Below are positions 51,188 through 62,236 of a DNA stretch of 64,000 bases, in pieces. Position 1 is the stretch's first letter. Each line of letters opens with the position of its first letter. The stretch comes from Desulfovibrio intestinalis. Its GTDB lineage: Bacteria; Desulfobacterota; Desulfovibrionia; Desulfovibrionales; Desulfovibrionaceae. The stretch spans positions 186,001-250,000 of the forward strand of contig NZ_JACHGO010000004.1 of NCBI RefSeq assembly GCF_014202345.1, read 5' to 3'. Both the position numbers and the translations under genes were made by a program. Under the pieces are notes generated by a model. The model ran no database searches. It was not told where the DNA came from and saw only the letters and a list, made by a program, of their open reading frames with translations.

Positions 51188-51210
51188 TATATTTTCGTAT
51201 GTTTTCGTAT
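51181..51210. repeat. Three tandem 10-bp units NTTTTCGTAT
   Basis: CTTTTCGTAT, ATTTTCGTAT and GTTTTCGTAT follow each other without gap just after the cheV terminator. The rest of 51211-51415 shows no gene. Confidence 0.7.
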
Positions 51211-51415
51211 GGCTGTCAGTTCCTCTGAGGCGAGCCAGACCAATGACAAGTCCCCCTTCACAGGGGCGAAACCTGCTTTTCTGCATTGTGTTTTAACCGC
51301 CGCACAAACTGAAAACCCGCCGTTTGCCTGCCCGGCACCCATATTTTTGGTCTATGCCGTTGGCACATGCCGCCTGAACATCTCTGACACAAGTACCCCG
51401 CCAGTGGGGATGGCC

Positions 51416-52378
51416 TTAAAAACCCTGTATCTTTACGCCCCGTGCTGTCGCTGACTCACTCGTAAAAAGCGCTTCCTCACGCAACCGCTGCACGTCTTTT
51501 CGGGGAGATTCGCCGAAAAGGCGCTTATATTCCCGGCTGAACTGACTGAGGCTTTCATAGCCCACCGCCACGCCAGCGCTGCTGGCATCCATATTCTGCA
51601 TAAGCATAAGGCGTTGTGCCTCATGAAGTCTCAGCCTCTTCTGGAACTGAAGCGGACTGAGCGTCGTTACTTCTTTGAAATGCCTGTGGAACGTGGAAGG
51701 AGCCATGTGGACTTTTTCCGCCAGCTCTTCAACCTGCACTGCTGCGGCAAGATTCTGTTTCAACCAGGTTATGGCCTGGGCCACATGATTACCTTGAGAG
51801 CCCAGGGTATAAAAAGAGCGCAACCTGTGGCCGCTCTGCCCTGCCAGCAAGAAATAGTGAATCTCACGCACGATCATCGGCCCGAGAACCAGTAGCTTTT
51901 CCGGGCAATCAAAAAGCTTTGCCAATCGTACGTAAGCGTCCAGAAGATCGGTGTCGAGTTGCTGAACGTGTATGCCCTTGACCACGGAAGCCGCCTCTGC
52001 CGGCTTGTGGGGCATTTCCAGCGCCAGCTGCGCAATCAGGCTTTTGTCCAGATCAATGGCGATGGAAAGGCTGGGAACGTCCGGCGAGGCTTCACAAATC
52101 ATACTCGCGCCCGGCATATCAACGCCTGTCACCAGAATGTCGTCTTCACCATACCGGTATTCATCCTTGCCCATAAATGCCCGTTTACACCCCTGCGCCA
52201 TTTTGACGATCACCGGTTGATAAAAGCATGTTTGCGGTTCTGTGGTTTTGTCGCGCCGGTACATACGCACCCCGGCAAGACCGGTTTCATAAACACCGGG
52301 TCTGGGCATGCGCTCAAGAACGCTACGCTTGAGAAAGGCTTTTGCCCTGTCAATATCCACCCACATATCGTTCGCCAT
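51416..52378 (-). CDS. AraC-family transcriptional regulator (AraC_N type)
   Basis: 320-residue regulator. N-terminal cupin-like AraC_N domain (GVRMYRRDKTTEPQTCFYQPVIV in parts: YRRDKTTEPQTCFYQPV, MGKDEYRYGEDDILVTGVDMP) and a C-terminal pair of helix-turn-helix units (VEELAEKVHMAPSTFHRHFKEV, AVGYESLSQFSREYKRLFG). Start at 52378 follows GAAGGAGG. Divergent from the exported redox operon beginning at 52551, which it probably activates. Confidence 0.9.
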   Translation of the reverse strand: MANDMWVDIDRAKAFLKRSVLERMPRPGVYETGLAGVRMYRRDKTTEPQTCFYQPVIVKMAQGCKRAFMGKDEYRYGEDDILVTGVDMPGASMICEASPDVPSLSIAIDLDKSLIAQLALEMPHKPAEAASVVKGIHVQQLDTDLLDAYVRLAKLFDCPEKLLVLGPMIVREIHYFLLAGQSGHRLRSFYTLGSQGNHVAQAITWLKQNLAAAVQVEELAEKVHMAPSTFHRHFKEVTTLSPLQFQKRLRLHEAQRLMLMQNMDASSAGVAVGYESLSQFSREYKRLFGESPRKDVQRLREEALFTSESATARGVKIQGF

Positions 52379-52550
52379 ATGCCCTCCTTCACCACCTTGC
52401 ATATTCTCAGACACCACTAGCATGAAGCTGCCCAATTGACATATCCATGAGAGTATTAGGCAAACAATAGGCAGAAATGTGCCTTCAGACAACTCTATTC
52501 AGACCTTATAAACAACATTAACGACCACGTTTTGCCAAAAGGGGTATGAA

Positions 52551-53552
52551 ATGAACGAGTCTGATAATATCTCCCGCCGTTTTTTCCTGAAAAGCAGCGC
52601 TGCTGCCGTGGGCGTTGCCGCACTTTCCAGCATGGCTGGCGGCAGGGTCTGCGCCGCCACGCTCTCCACTACAAATCCGAAAAACGATGAGCAAGGCAAG
52701 GCAACGGTATTTTTTACCAAGGACCTCAGCGCCGCAGGCCTGCGCAAACTGTATGCCCGCGTCAACCAGGGCATGACCGGAAGAATAGCGGTCAAACTGC
52801 ACACGGGAGAACCCGGCGGCCCGAACATTATCCCCCGGGAAATGGTCAAGGAGCTGATGCATGATGTCCCAGGCGGGGTCATTGTTGAATGCAATGTGCT
52901 GTACGACAGCCCAAGAAAAACAACTGACGGACACAAAATGGTCATTGCTGGCAACGGCTGGACCTTCTGCCCGGTAGACATAATGGATGAACACGGCGAC
53001 GTGAACCTGCCCGTCAAAGGTGGCAAGTGGTTCAAAGAGGTCGCCTTTGGAAAAAATATTCTGAACTACGACTCGATGCTTGTGCTCACTCATTTCAAAG
53101 GTCATGCCCTGGGAGGCTTTGGCGGATCACTGAAAAACATCGCCATCGGTTGCGCATCAGGAAAAGTCGGTAAGGCACAACTGCACGACTCTGACGGCAG
53201 CTCATGGCCTTCCGGCCCGGATTTTATGGAACGTATGGTTGAAGGCGGCAAGGCCGTTGCAGACCATTTTGGCCAGCACATCACCTATATCAACGTGCTG
53301 CGCAACATGTCCGTAGACTGCGACTGCGCAGGCATCAGTGCCGCGCCTCCTACCGCGCCGGATCTGGGCATTTTGGCTTCAACGGACATTCTGGCCATCG
53401 ATCAGGCTTCCGTTGATATGGTGTACGCGCTGCCCGAGGCCCAAAAGGCCGATCTTGTGGAGCGTATGGAATCCAGAAGCGGCTTGCGCCAGCTTGAATA
53501 TATGAAGGAACTCGGCATGGGAAAATCCGGGTACGAACTGGTAGTCATCTAA
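52551..53552 (+). CDS. Tat-exported DUF362 protein
   Basis: 333-residue protein with a twin-arginine signal (SRRFFLK, then AAAVGVAALSSMAGG, cleavage near VCAAT), so it folds with a cofactor before export. The mature part is DUF362: KLHTGEPGGPNIIPREMVKEL, VLTHFKGHALGGFGGSLKNIAIGCAS and CDCAGISAAPPTAPDLGILAS. A Cys pair (VDCDCAG) could bind metal or a cluster. First gene of a five-gene operon (flavodoxin, aldo-keto reductase, cupin, CMD) opposite the AraC gene. Biochemical role unknown; probably redox. Confidence 0.87.
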   Translation: MNESDNISRRFFLKSSAAAVGVAALSSMAGGRVCAATLSTTNPKNDEQGKATVFFTKDLSAAGLRKLYARVNQGMTGRIAVKLHTGEPGGPNIIPREMVKELMHDVPGGVIVECNVLYDSPRKTTDGHKMVIAGNGWTFCPVDIMDEHGDVNLPVKGGKWFKEVAFGKNILNYDSMLVLTHFKGHALGGFGGSLKNIAIGCASGKVGKAQLHDSDGSSWPSGPDFMERMVEGGKAVADHFGQHITYINVLRNMSVDCDCAGISAAPPTAPDLGILASTDILAIDQASVDMVYALPEAQKADLVERMESRSGLRQLEYMKELGMGKSGYELVVI

Positions 53553-53590
53553 AGCAGATTAACTTTGAAAAACTTCACATTTTAAAGTTG
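53550..53590. repeat. Left-end fragment of the MITE-like family
   Basis: TAAAGCAGATTAACTTTGAA and the following ACTTCACATTTTAAAGTT match the first 40 nt of the 150-bp elements. It overlaps the stop codon of the DUF362 gene and runs close to the flavodoxin start. Confidence 0.65.
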
Positions 53591-53608
53591 TAATGACGGT
53601 GAAGTCAT

Positions 53609-55225
<1,617 letters not shown>

Positions 55226-55226
<1 letters not shown>

Positions 55227-55726
55227 TGAACTTTATTCAAACCCTTGCCATAGCCCTGCTTCTTCTGGCCTTTAGCGTATGTGGCACAGTAACCCTTGCA
55301 TCGGCAGGAGATACAGCAATGAGTAACATCATTATCACACGTAAAAATTCCGTAGAGCCCGCCACCGGCCCGGAATCAGTCTTTACAGGCGACGTCAGTG
55401 TTGAATTTTCTGTTCCCCGGCGGGGCGAGTCGCGTCTGTCTGGAGGCTTTGTCACATTTCAACCCAAGGCTCGCAGCAACTGGCATACGCATCCCTACGG
55501 CCAGCTTTTGATTATTGCCACGGGCAAAGGCCGGGTTCAGGAATGGGGGCAGCCTGTTCAGGAGGTTTTTTCCGGTGATCTGGTCTGGTTTCCGGCGGGC
55601 GTAAAGCACTGGCACGGCGCTGCTCCGGATCAGGCCATGTCGCACTACGCCATTCAGGAAGAACAGGACGGGCAGGCCGCAAACTGGATGGAAAAGGTCA
55701 CGGACGCGCAGTACAACGGCCAGTAA
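55226..55726 (+). CDS. Exported cupin-domain protein
   Basis: 166-residue protein with a Sec-type signal (IALLLLAFSVCGTVTLASAG). Single cupin: SNWHTHPYGQLLIIATGKG (motif 1, His-x-His) and GDLVWFPAGVKHWHGAAPDQA (motif 2). This is the (R)-mandelonitrile-lyase-like cupin commonly found with carboxymuconolactone decarboxylase-like proteins. Start ATG overlaps the stop of the reductase gene. It may use a metal for peroxide or lactone chemistry in the periplasm; the substrate is unknown. Confidence 0.87.
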
Positions 55727-55741
55727 AATTCCGGGGGCCCA

Positions 55742-56449
55742 ATGCGAAGAGCAGTCATAACAGGCGCAGCGGTTCTGCTGCTGTGCCTGTACGGCATAAT
55801 ATCCGAGGCAAAAACAGTGAATACCACGTTATCAAGCAGGCAACAGGCCATTGTGCCCATTGCCGCATTTGCCGCAAGCGGGCAAATACCAGCCCTGAAA
55901 ATAGCGTTGCACGACGGCCTTGACGGCGGACTGACCGTCAATGAAATCAAGGAAATACTCGTGCAGCTTTACGCTTACGCGGGATTTCCCCGCAGCCTGA
56001 ACGCACTGGGAGCCTTTCAGCAAGTGCTCGGGGAGCGCGAAGCAAAGGGCATACACGACGAACGGGGCAAAGAGGCAGGCCCGGTTTCTCAAGAAAAAAC
56101 GAGCCTTGAACGTGGCACAGAAGTACAAACCGCGCTGGTGGGGGCTCCTGTCAAAGGCGGGCTTATGGATTTTGCCCCGGCCGTTGACGAATTTTTGAAG
56201 GCCCACCTGTTCGGAGATATCTTCGGGCGTGACAATCTGGACTGGCAAAGCCGTGAAATCGCCACAGTGTCAGCTCTTGCCAGCATGGATGGAGTGGAAA
56301 GCCAGCTTCGTTCACACTGCCGCATCAGCAGAAATGTCGGCCTGACAGCAGAACAAATGCAGGCTCTGGCCGCAGTTCTCCGGGCCAAAGTCAGTGATTG
56401 CGCAGGAAAGAAGGTTGATATGATCCTGAAGGAAGAAGACGGCAAATAG
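55742..56449 (+). CDS. Exported carboxymuconolactone decarboxylase-like (CMD) protein
   Basis: 235-residue protein with a signal peptide (MRRAVITGAAVLLLCLYGIIS). Two CMD-type segments: HDGLDGGLTVNEIKEILVQLYAYAGFPRSLNAL (in parts LTVNEIKEILVQLYAYAG, GFPRSLNALGAF) and WQSREIATVSALASMDG with LRSHCRISRNVGLT. The AhpD CxxC is not present; a single Cys sits near SHC. Last gene of the redox operon. Function inferred only by fold. Confidence 0.85.
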   Translation: MRRAVITGAAVLLLCLYGIISEAKTVNTTLSSRQQAIVPIAAFAASGQIPALKIALHDGLDGGLTVNEIKEILVQLYAYAGFPRSLNALGAFQQVLGEREAKGIHDERGKEAGPVSQEKTSLERGTEVQTALVGAPVKGGLMDFAPAVDEFLKAHLFGDIFGRDNLDWQSREIATVSALASMDGVESQLRSHCRISRNVGLTAEQMQALAAVLRAKVSDCAGKKVDMILKEEDGK

Positions 56450-56702
56450 CCATACGCCAAAGCCTGTTCACAAGCTTTACACATTGCCCGGTGCCGTTTG
56501 CAGGTACATCCCAAACGACTGCAAGCGGCACCGTGGTGAACTGTCTGAAGAGTGTAACGTGTCCCAGCAAAGCCGTGTAGCAGCAAGCAGACCCGCCGTT
56601 ACGCGGCTTTGTTGCGGCAACATTTGAAGCAACCCCTTGTGGACGTTTCAAGAATAAAATGCCCAAGGGGGCGAAGCCACATATCCACCGTCAAACCGCA
56701 CT

Positions 56703-57542
56703 TCAAAACTGCCTTGCTACTTCGCCCTGCTCTCCAGCAACACAAACCTGTACGCAGTATTTTGCCAAATACTCGTTAGCGGACTCAGAAACGATGTAGC
56801 TGGCCATGTCGTATCCATACATATGCCCGCTGATGACCCAACCGCGCTTGGCAATGGTTTCCAGCATGCGGCCATAAACGGCCTCATGACTTTGCGCCTC
56901 ACCCCGATGATAAAACCTCGCATAAAGCCCCGCAGGCCTGATGCGCAGGTTTTCTGCTCTGGTTCCCCGCGATGCGCCGCAAAAAAAATACCCGGCAATA
57001 TAGGAAGGAAGGTGTTCCCGCTCTGTCAGAAAACCAAAAGGCATGGGGGCTGACCTGCCCAGTTTTTCAAACTTGTCGGCAAACTCGGCAAGAATTGCGA
57101 TGCAGCCCTCTTCCGTAGCCTGATCTTCCGCGCTTACAGACGTCACTTCAAGCTGTTCTTCTTCCAGCTCTACCAAATCCAGAACATCGTATTGGGCATT
57201 CAGCGCTTCATGTCCCAGGGCTATGGTCGCTTCCAGCATTTTTTGCCTGGTGGCAAGACGCAGGCGCTCCTGACGCAAAAGCTGCCTTTTTTCTTCCAGA
57301 TGTTCCAACAGGCCTGCCGGATCAGGCTCACGCACGAAATTGCGTATTTCTTTCAACGAACTGCCCGTTTCTTTAAGCATGGCAACCATGTCGAACTCGT
57401 AAAACTGGCCTATACTGTAGTGCCTGTAGCCATTTTCCGAAACATGCCGGGGCTTCAGCAACCCCTCTTTGTCGTAAAACAGCAGGGTGTCCTTGCGCGT
57501 TCTGCACAATTTGGCAAATTCTCCGGTACTCAAATACTTCAT
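56703..57542 (-). CDS. MerR-family regulator with GyrI-like effector domain
   Basis: 279-residue regulator. MerR winged helix-turn-helix (YLSTGEFAKLCRTRKDTLLFYDKEGLL, in parts), HYSIGQFYEFDMVAMLKETG, coiled coil (about 85-125), then a GyrI/BmrR-type ligand domain (PSYIAGYFFCG, GLYARFYHRGEAQSHEAVYGRML). Start at 57542 follows AAGGGG. Divergent from the RND efflux operon and well placed to activate it upon binding of a lipophilic compound. Confidence 0.88.
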   Translation of the reverse strand: MKYLSTGEFAKLCRTRKDTLLFYDKEGLLKPRHVSENGYRHYSIGQFYEFDMVAMLKETGSSLKEIRNFVREPDPAGLLEHLEEKRQLLRQERLRLATRQKMLEATIALGHEALNAQYDVLDLVELEEEQLEVTSVSAEDQATEEGCIAILAEFADKFEKLGRSAPMPFGFLTEREHLPSYIAGYFFCGASRGTRAENLRIRPAGLYARFYHRGEAQSHEAVYGRMLETIAKRGWVISGHMYGYDMASYIVSESANEYLAKYCVQVCVAGEQGEVARQF

Positions 57543-57552
57543 AGTTTTCCCC

Positions 57553-57583
57553 TTGACTCTGGAGTTACTCCATACCTTATGGT
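57553..57583 (+). promoter_or_regulatory. MerR-type promoter with 19-bp spacer and operator
   Basis: TTGACT (57553-57558), 19-nt spacer, TATGGT (57578-57583). The spacer holds the dyad GGAGT-T-ACTCC (57561-57571). The long spacer with a central dyad is the hallmark of MerR activation of the adjoining efflux operon. Confidence 0.7.
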
Positions 57584-57641
57584 GACTGACACCATTATGA
57601 ATAGCAAGCAAATTGCCCATTCCAAGCCTCAAGAGGAAATA

Positions 57642-58919
57642 ATGCCCAGATTTATAGATATCTCATTTCCCCGCCGCAGCCGATTCATGCCGCGTTTTGC
57701 CGCCCTGCTCTGCCTTTGCCTGTTGCAGGCGGGCTGCAATGACGGCCCCTCCCCAATGGAGAACGCGCCGCAGGTGCGCTATACGGCCATTGCCCCTGAA
57801 CGCCTTGTGCTCACCAGTGAATTGCCCGGACGTGTGGCAGCTCTGGTCACGGCCGAAGTGCGCCCTCAGGTGGACGGCATCATTCAGCAGCGGCTTTTTG
57901 AGGAGGGAGCGCCCGTAACAAAAGGGCAGGTTCTCTACCAGATTGACCCCGCCGCCTATGAAGCGGCCCGCAACACGGCCAAGGCTGAACTGGAAGAAGC
58001 CCTGGTGCACGCAGCCGCGCAGCAGAAGCGTGAGACCCGCGCACGGGTGCTGGCCAAGGCCAACGCCGTAAGCCAGCAGGAATGGGATGATACTGTGGCC
58101 GAACACGGCAAGGCCAAAGCCCGTATTGCGCGCGCAAAGGCGGCCCTGGAAACTGCGGAAATCAACCTGAACTATACGAGCATCAAGGCTCCTGTGTCCG
58201 GCAGAATAGGCAGATCTGCCGTCACGCAGGGCGCACTGGTTACAGCCAACCAGACAAACCCTCTGGCTGTCATTCAGCAAATTGATCAGGTGTATGTGGA
58301 TATTACGCAGTCCAATGCCAGCATGTTGCGCCTGCGCCGCCTTGCCGCCGCTCTTGGCCCCGCATGGGGTAAGGGCACAACCGGAGCGCGCCTCATTCTT
58401 GAAGACGGCACGCCCTATGCCGCACCCGACCCTGAGCACGGCGAGACACAATGGCATACGGGCGATCTGCTTTTCGCAGAAATAAGCGTGGCCCAGACCA
58501 CGGGCAGCGTGAATCTGCGCGCCCTGTTTCCCAACCCTGAAGGGCTGTTGCTGCCGGGCATGTATGCCAGGGTGCTGATTGAAGAAGGCGTCATAGAAAA
58601 TGCCCTTCTGGTTCCCCAACGCGCTGTCATGGCTGACGGAAGTGGACGCCATTTTGTACTCACGCTGCAAGAACCGGAAACATCGGCAACGGCCCAAAAT
58701 GCTGCCCTTTTGTTCACGGTGCAGAAAAAAAACGTGGAGCTCGACCGCCCCTTTGGCAACCGCTGGCTTGTACGCTCCGGCCTTGAAGCCGGAGATCTTG
58801 TGATTGTGGAAGGTATTCAGAAAGCCATCCCTGATGGCAAGGCCATAGGCGAGCAAACGCCCGACGATACGCAAGACAGCGGTGCTGCGCAAAACAGCAA
58901 AACCCGGGATGGGCAATAA
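57642..58919 (+). CDS. RND efflux periplasmic adaptor (AcrA-like lipoprotein)
   Basis: 425-residue membrane-fusion protein. Lipoprotein signal (LLCLCLLQAGCNDG, lipid on the Cys), lipoyl-barrel halves (RVAALVTAEVRPQVDGIIQQ, LNYTSIKAPVSGRIGRS), alpha hairpin with coiled coil (about 110-180), and beta-barrel and proximal domains. AAGAGGAAATA precedes the ATG. Last A of its stop is the first base of the pump start. It links the RND pump to an outer-membrane TolC; no tolC gene is in the window. Confidence 0.93.
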   Translation: MPRFIDISFPRRSRFMPRFAALLCLCLLQAGCNDGPSPMENAPQVRYTAIAPERLVLTSELPGRVAALVTAEVRPQVDGIIQQRLFEEGAPVTKGQVLYQIDPAAYEAARNTAKAELEEALVHAAAQQKRETRARVLAKANAVSQQEWDDTVAEHGKAKARIARAKAALETAEINLNYTSIKAPVSGRIGRSAVTQGALVTANQTNPLAVIQQIDQVYVDITQSNASMLRLRRLAAALGPAWGKGTTGARLILEDGTPYAAPDPEHGETQWHTGDLLFAEISVAQTTGSVNLRALFPNPEGLLLPGMYARVLIEEGVIENALLVPQRAVMADGSGRHFVLTLQEPETSATAQNAALLFTVQKKNVELDRPFGNRWLVRSGLEAGDLVIVEGIQKAIPDGKAIGEQTPDDTQDSGAAQNSKTRDGQ

Positions 58920-61900
58920 TGGCAGCTTTCTTTATCAACCGCCCCATCTTCGCCACGGTGCTGGCGATTCTGCTTATGCTGTCTGGCGGGCTGGCCTTGC
59001 GCAATCTGCCCATTGCCCAGTACCCCGACATTGCTTCGCCACAGGTATCCATCTTCGGCCAATACCCCGGCGCTTCGGCGGCAACGGTGGACCAGAGCGT
59101 GACCCAGCTCATCGAACAGCAGATGAAAGGCATCGACAACCTGCTCTACATGCGCTCTTCCAGTGATTCCAGCGGCACTATTGAGATGGTGTTCACCTTT
59201 GAGGCCGGAACCAATATCGATATTGCCCAGGTGCAGGTCCAGAACAAGCTGCAGCAAGCCATGCCCATGCTGCCTGAGGCCGTTCAGCGTCAGGGCTTGC
59301 AGGTCAGCAAGGCCGTGGAAAATTCCTTTATGGTCATAGCCTTCTATGTCACTGACGCTTCAATGACCGCAGGCGGCATCAGTGACTATGTGGCAAGCAA
59401 TCTTATTGACCAGCTTAACCGGGTGGAAGGCGTGGGCTCCACAACGCTTTACGGCGGCGTCAACGCCATGCGCATCTGGTGCGACCCCGCGAAAATGGAG
59501 CAGTACAGGCTGAACCCGCAGGATATCGTGGCCGCAGTACAGGCCCAGAACGCCCAGGTTACGGGCGGCCAGGCAGGCGCAGCCCCCGCCTTGCCGGGGC
59601 AGGAGATCAACATCACGGTCAATGCCGCCTCACGGCTGCAAACAGTGGAAGAATTTCAGCAGATACGCCTGCGCACCGAAAGTGACGGGGCAGTGCTTCG
59701 CCTCGGGCAGGTTGCCCGCGTGGAAATCAACGAGGAAAACTTTACGGGGCAATCGCGCTTTAACGGCAACCCGGCCGTTGGCGTGGCCGTAAAGCTGGCC
59801 TCCGGGGCCAATGTCATAAAAACCACCGACGCCATCAAGGCGGAACTGGCATCCCTTGCCCGCTTTTTTCCTGAAGGAATGAAGTACGACTTCGCTGACG
59901 ACAGAGCCCCTATTGTAGAAAAATCCATCAGCTCTGTGGTGCGTACCCTGCTGGAAGCCATTGCCCTTGTGGTAGCCGTGATGTTTTTATTTTTGCAGAA
60001 TTTTCGCTCAACGCTCATTCCCGCCATTACTGTGCCCGTGGTCTTGCTGGGCGTGTTTGCCGTGCTGTCTCTGGCAGGATACTCCATCAACACCCTGACC
60101 ATGTTTGGCATGGTGCTCGCCATTGGCCTGCTGGTAGACGACGCCATTGTGGTGGTTGAAAATGTGGAGCGCCTCATGCGGGACGAGATGCTCAGCCCCA
60201 GAGAGGCCGCACTCAAATCCATGCGGGAAATCACAGGCGCGCTGGTAGGCGTGGCCGTGGTTATTTCTGCCGTTTTCGTGCCTATGGCCTTCATGTCCGG
60301 GTCCACAGGCGTCATTTACCGCCAGTTTTCCATAACCATTGTCACGTCAATGGTACTGTCGGTGCTGGTTGCCATTGTGCTTACGCCCGCCCTGTGCGCC
60401 ACGATGCTGCACAGGCACGCGCACAGCCAGGGAGAAGGCCTGTTCGGGCGCTTTAACCGCTGGTTCGACCGCCTGACCCGGCGTTACGCCGTCAGCCTGC
60501 GCCCCATGCTGGACAAACCGAGGCGCTGGGTTGTCATCTTTGGCGCGGGGCTCGCCGTATGCGCTATTCTGCTTTTACGTCTGCCCAGCGCCTTCTTGCC
60601 AGATGAGGACCAGGGCATACTGTTTCTTGATGTTCAGCTGCCGCCGGGGGCTTCCTTCGAGCGCACGGCGAAGGTACTGGCGCAAGTGGAAGACTATTTT
60701 CGCCAGGACGAAAAAGAAGCCGTGCAAAGTATTTTTACGGTTATGGGCTGGAGTTTCAGCGGTTCTGGTCAGGCTTCGGGCATGGCATTTGCCCTGCTCA
60801 AGGACTGGAGCGAGCGCGGCAAGGGACAAGGCGTATTTGATGTCATGAACAGGGCAAACGCCCGCTTTGCAGCTACCCCTGAAGCCCAGCTTTTCGTCAT
60901 GGCCCCCCTGCGGTTATGGAGCTTGGCAATTCATCCGGCTTCAATATGGAACTGATGGACCGTGGCGCCAGAGGACACGAAGCGCTTATGTCCGCCAAGG
61001 ACGCCCTTTTGCAAAACGCGATGAAGCAGAAAGCCCTCGCCTACGCCCGGTACAGCGGTCTTGATGATTCAGAGCAATACCGGCTGCTTGTCGATAGTGA
61101 CAAGGCAGGAGCACAGGGGCTGGACATGGCCGTGGTCAACGGAGCCATAGGCGCATACTGGGGCGGAGAATACATCAACGACTTTGTGGACAAGGGCCGC
61201 ACCAAGAAGGTCTATCTTCAGGCAGAGGCAGGATTCCGCTCCAGCGCGGAGGATTTTTACCGCTACTATGTGCGCAACAGCGCGGGTGAAATGGTGCCTT
61301 TTGCCAGTTTTCTCGGTGTGGAATCCATCACGGCTTCCCCCAAACTTACCCGCTACCAAGGTGTGCCTTCAGTGAAAATTGAAGGTGAGGCCGCACCGGG
61401 GCAAAGCTCCGGTCAGGCCATGAAGGCTATGGAAGCCAGCGCCAAAGCTCTGCCCCCGGGCTTCGACTTTGCCTGGACAGGCCTTTCCTACCAGGAACTG
61501 CTGTCCGGCAACCAGGCTCCCATGCTCTACGCCATTTCACTGCTGGTGGTGTTTCTCAGTCTGGCAGCCCTGTACGAAAGCTGGAGCATACCCGTATCCG
61601 TTTTGCTGGCCGTGCCTACGGGCCTTGTGGGCGCTCTTGCCGGGGCTTGGCTGCGCGGACTGAATAATGATATCTACTTTCAAATCGCTGTGCTGACCAT
61701 TGTGGGCCTGTCAGCCAAAAACTCCATTTTGATTGTGGAGTTTGCCCGCGCCCAGCACAGGGCTGGCAAAAGTCTGGCCGCTGCAGCCATTGAGGCATCC
61801 CGGCTGCGGCTGCGGCCCATCATAATGACATCCCTGTGTTTTATTCTCGGTGTCATTCCTCTGGCCCTGAGCAGCGGAGCCGGGTCAGGAGCGCAAAATG

Positions 61901-62025
61901 CCCTGGGTACTGTGGTGATGGCAGGAATGCTCACCGCGACGGCCCTTGGCGTTTACTTTACGCCACTGTTCTTTGTGCTGGTTGTGAATATATTTCGCAA
62001 ACCGCGCAGCAAAGGCGGTAAGTAG
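58919..62025 (+). pseudogene. RND multidrug efflux pump (AcrB-like), frameshifted at a C6 run
   Basis: Inner-membrane proton/drug antiporter in two frames. 58919-60955 holds residues 1-678, including the proton-relay Asp pair in GLLVDDAIVVVENVERLM; 60916-62025 supplies the rest with YESWSIPVSVLLAVP and SAKNSILIVEFARAQH. Together they give the full AcrB order of about 1030 residues. In frame 1 the chain goes off family at FVMAPLRLW; adding one C to the run at 60903-60908 gives FVMAPPAVMELGNSSGFNME, the normal AcrB sequence. So one base is missing. It may be a real mutation, slippage variation or a sequencing error. Start overlaps the adaptor stop (TAATG). Confidence 0.88.
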
Positions 62026-62104
62026 CAATACTGCTGGAAAATACGGCAAAAAACATCGGCACGCCACGCAAGCCGTAATGACTGTGGCGTGACGGTATTT
62101 CAAA

Positions 62105-62144
62105 GCAAGCATTCACCGGGAGCGTGATCCCGGTGAATGCTTGC
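62105..62144. terminator. 17-bp perfect hairpin between RND and DHA2 genes
   Basis: GCAAGCATTCACCGGGA (62105-62121) pairs with 62128-62144 around GCGTGA. No T-run on the plus side, so factor-assisted termination or RNA protection is possible. Confidence 0.5.
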
Positions 62145-62236
62145 TGCATCACGAAGGGCGGCCCGGTCTGCCCACTGCCACGCATTATGACGCAAAAACA
62201 ATGCTGGCTGTAACAAACGCATCCTATGATTTTTTT

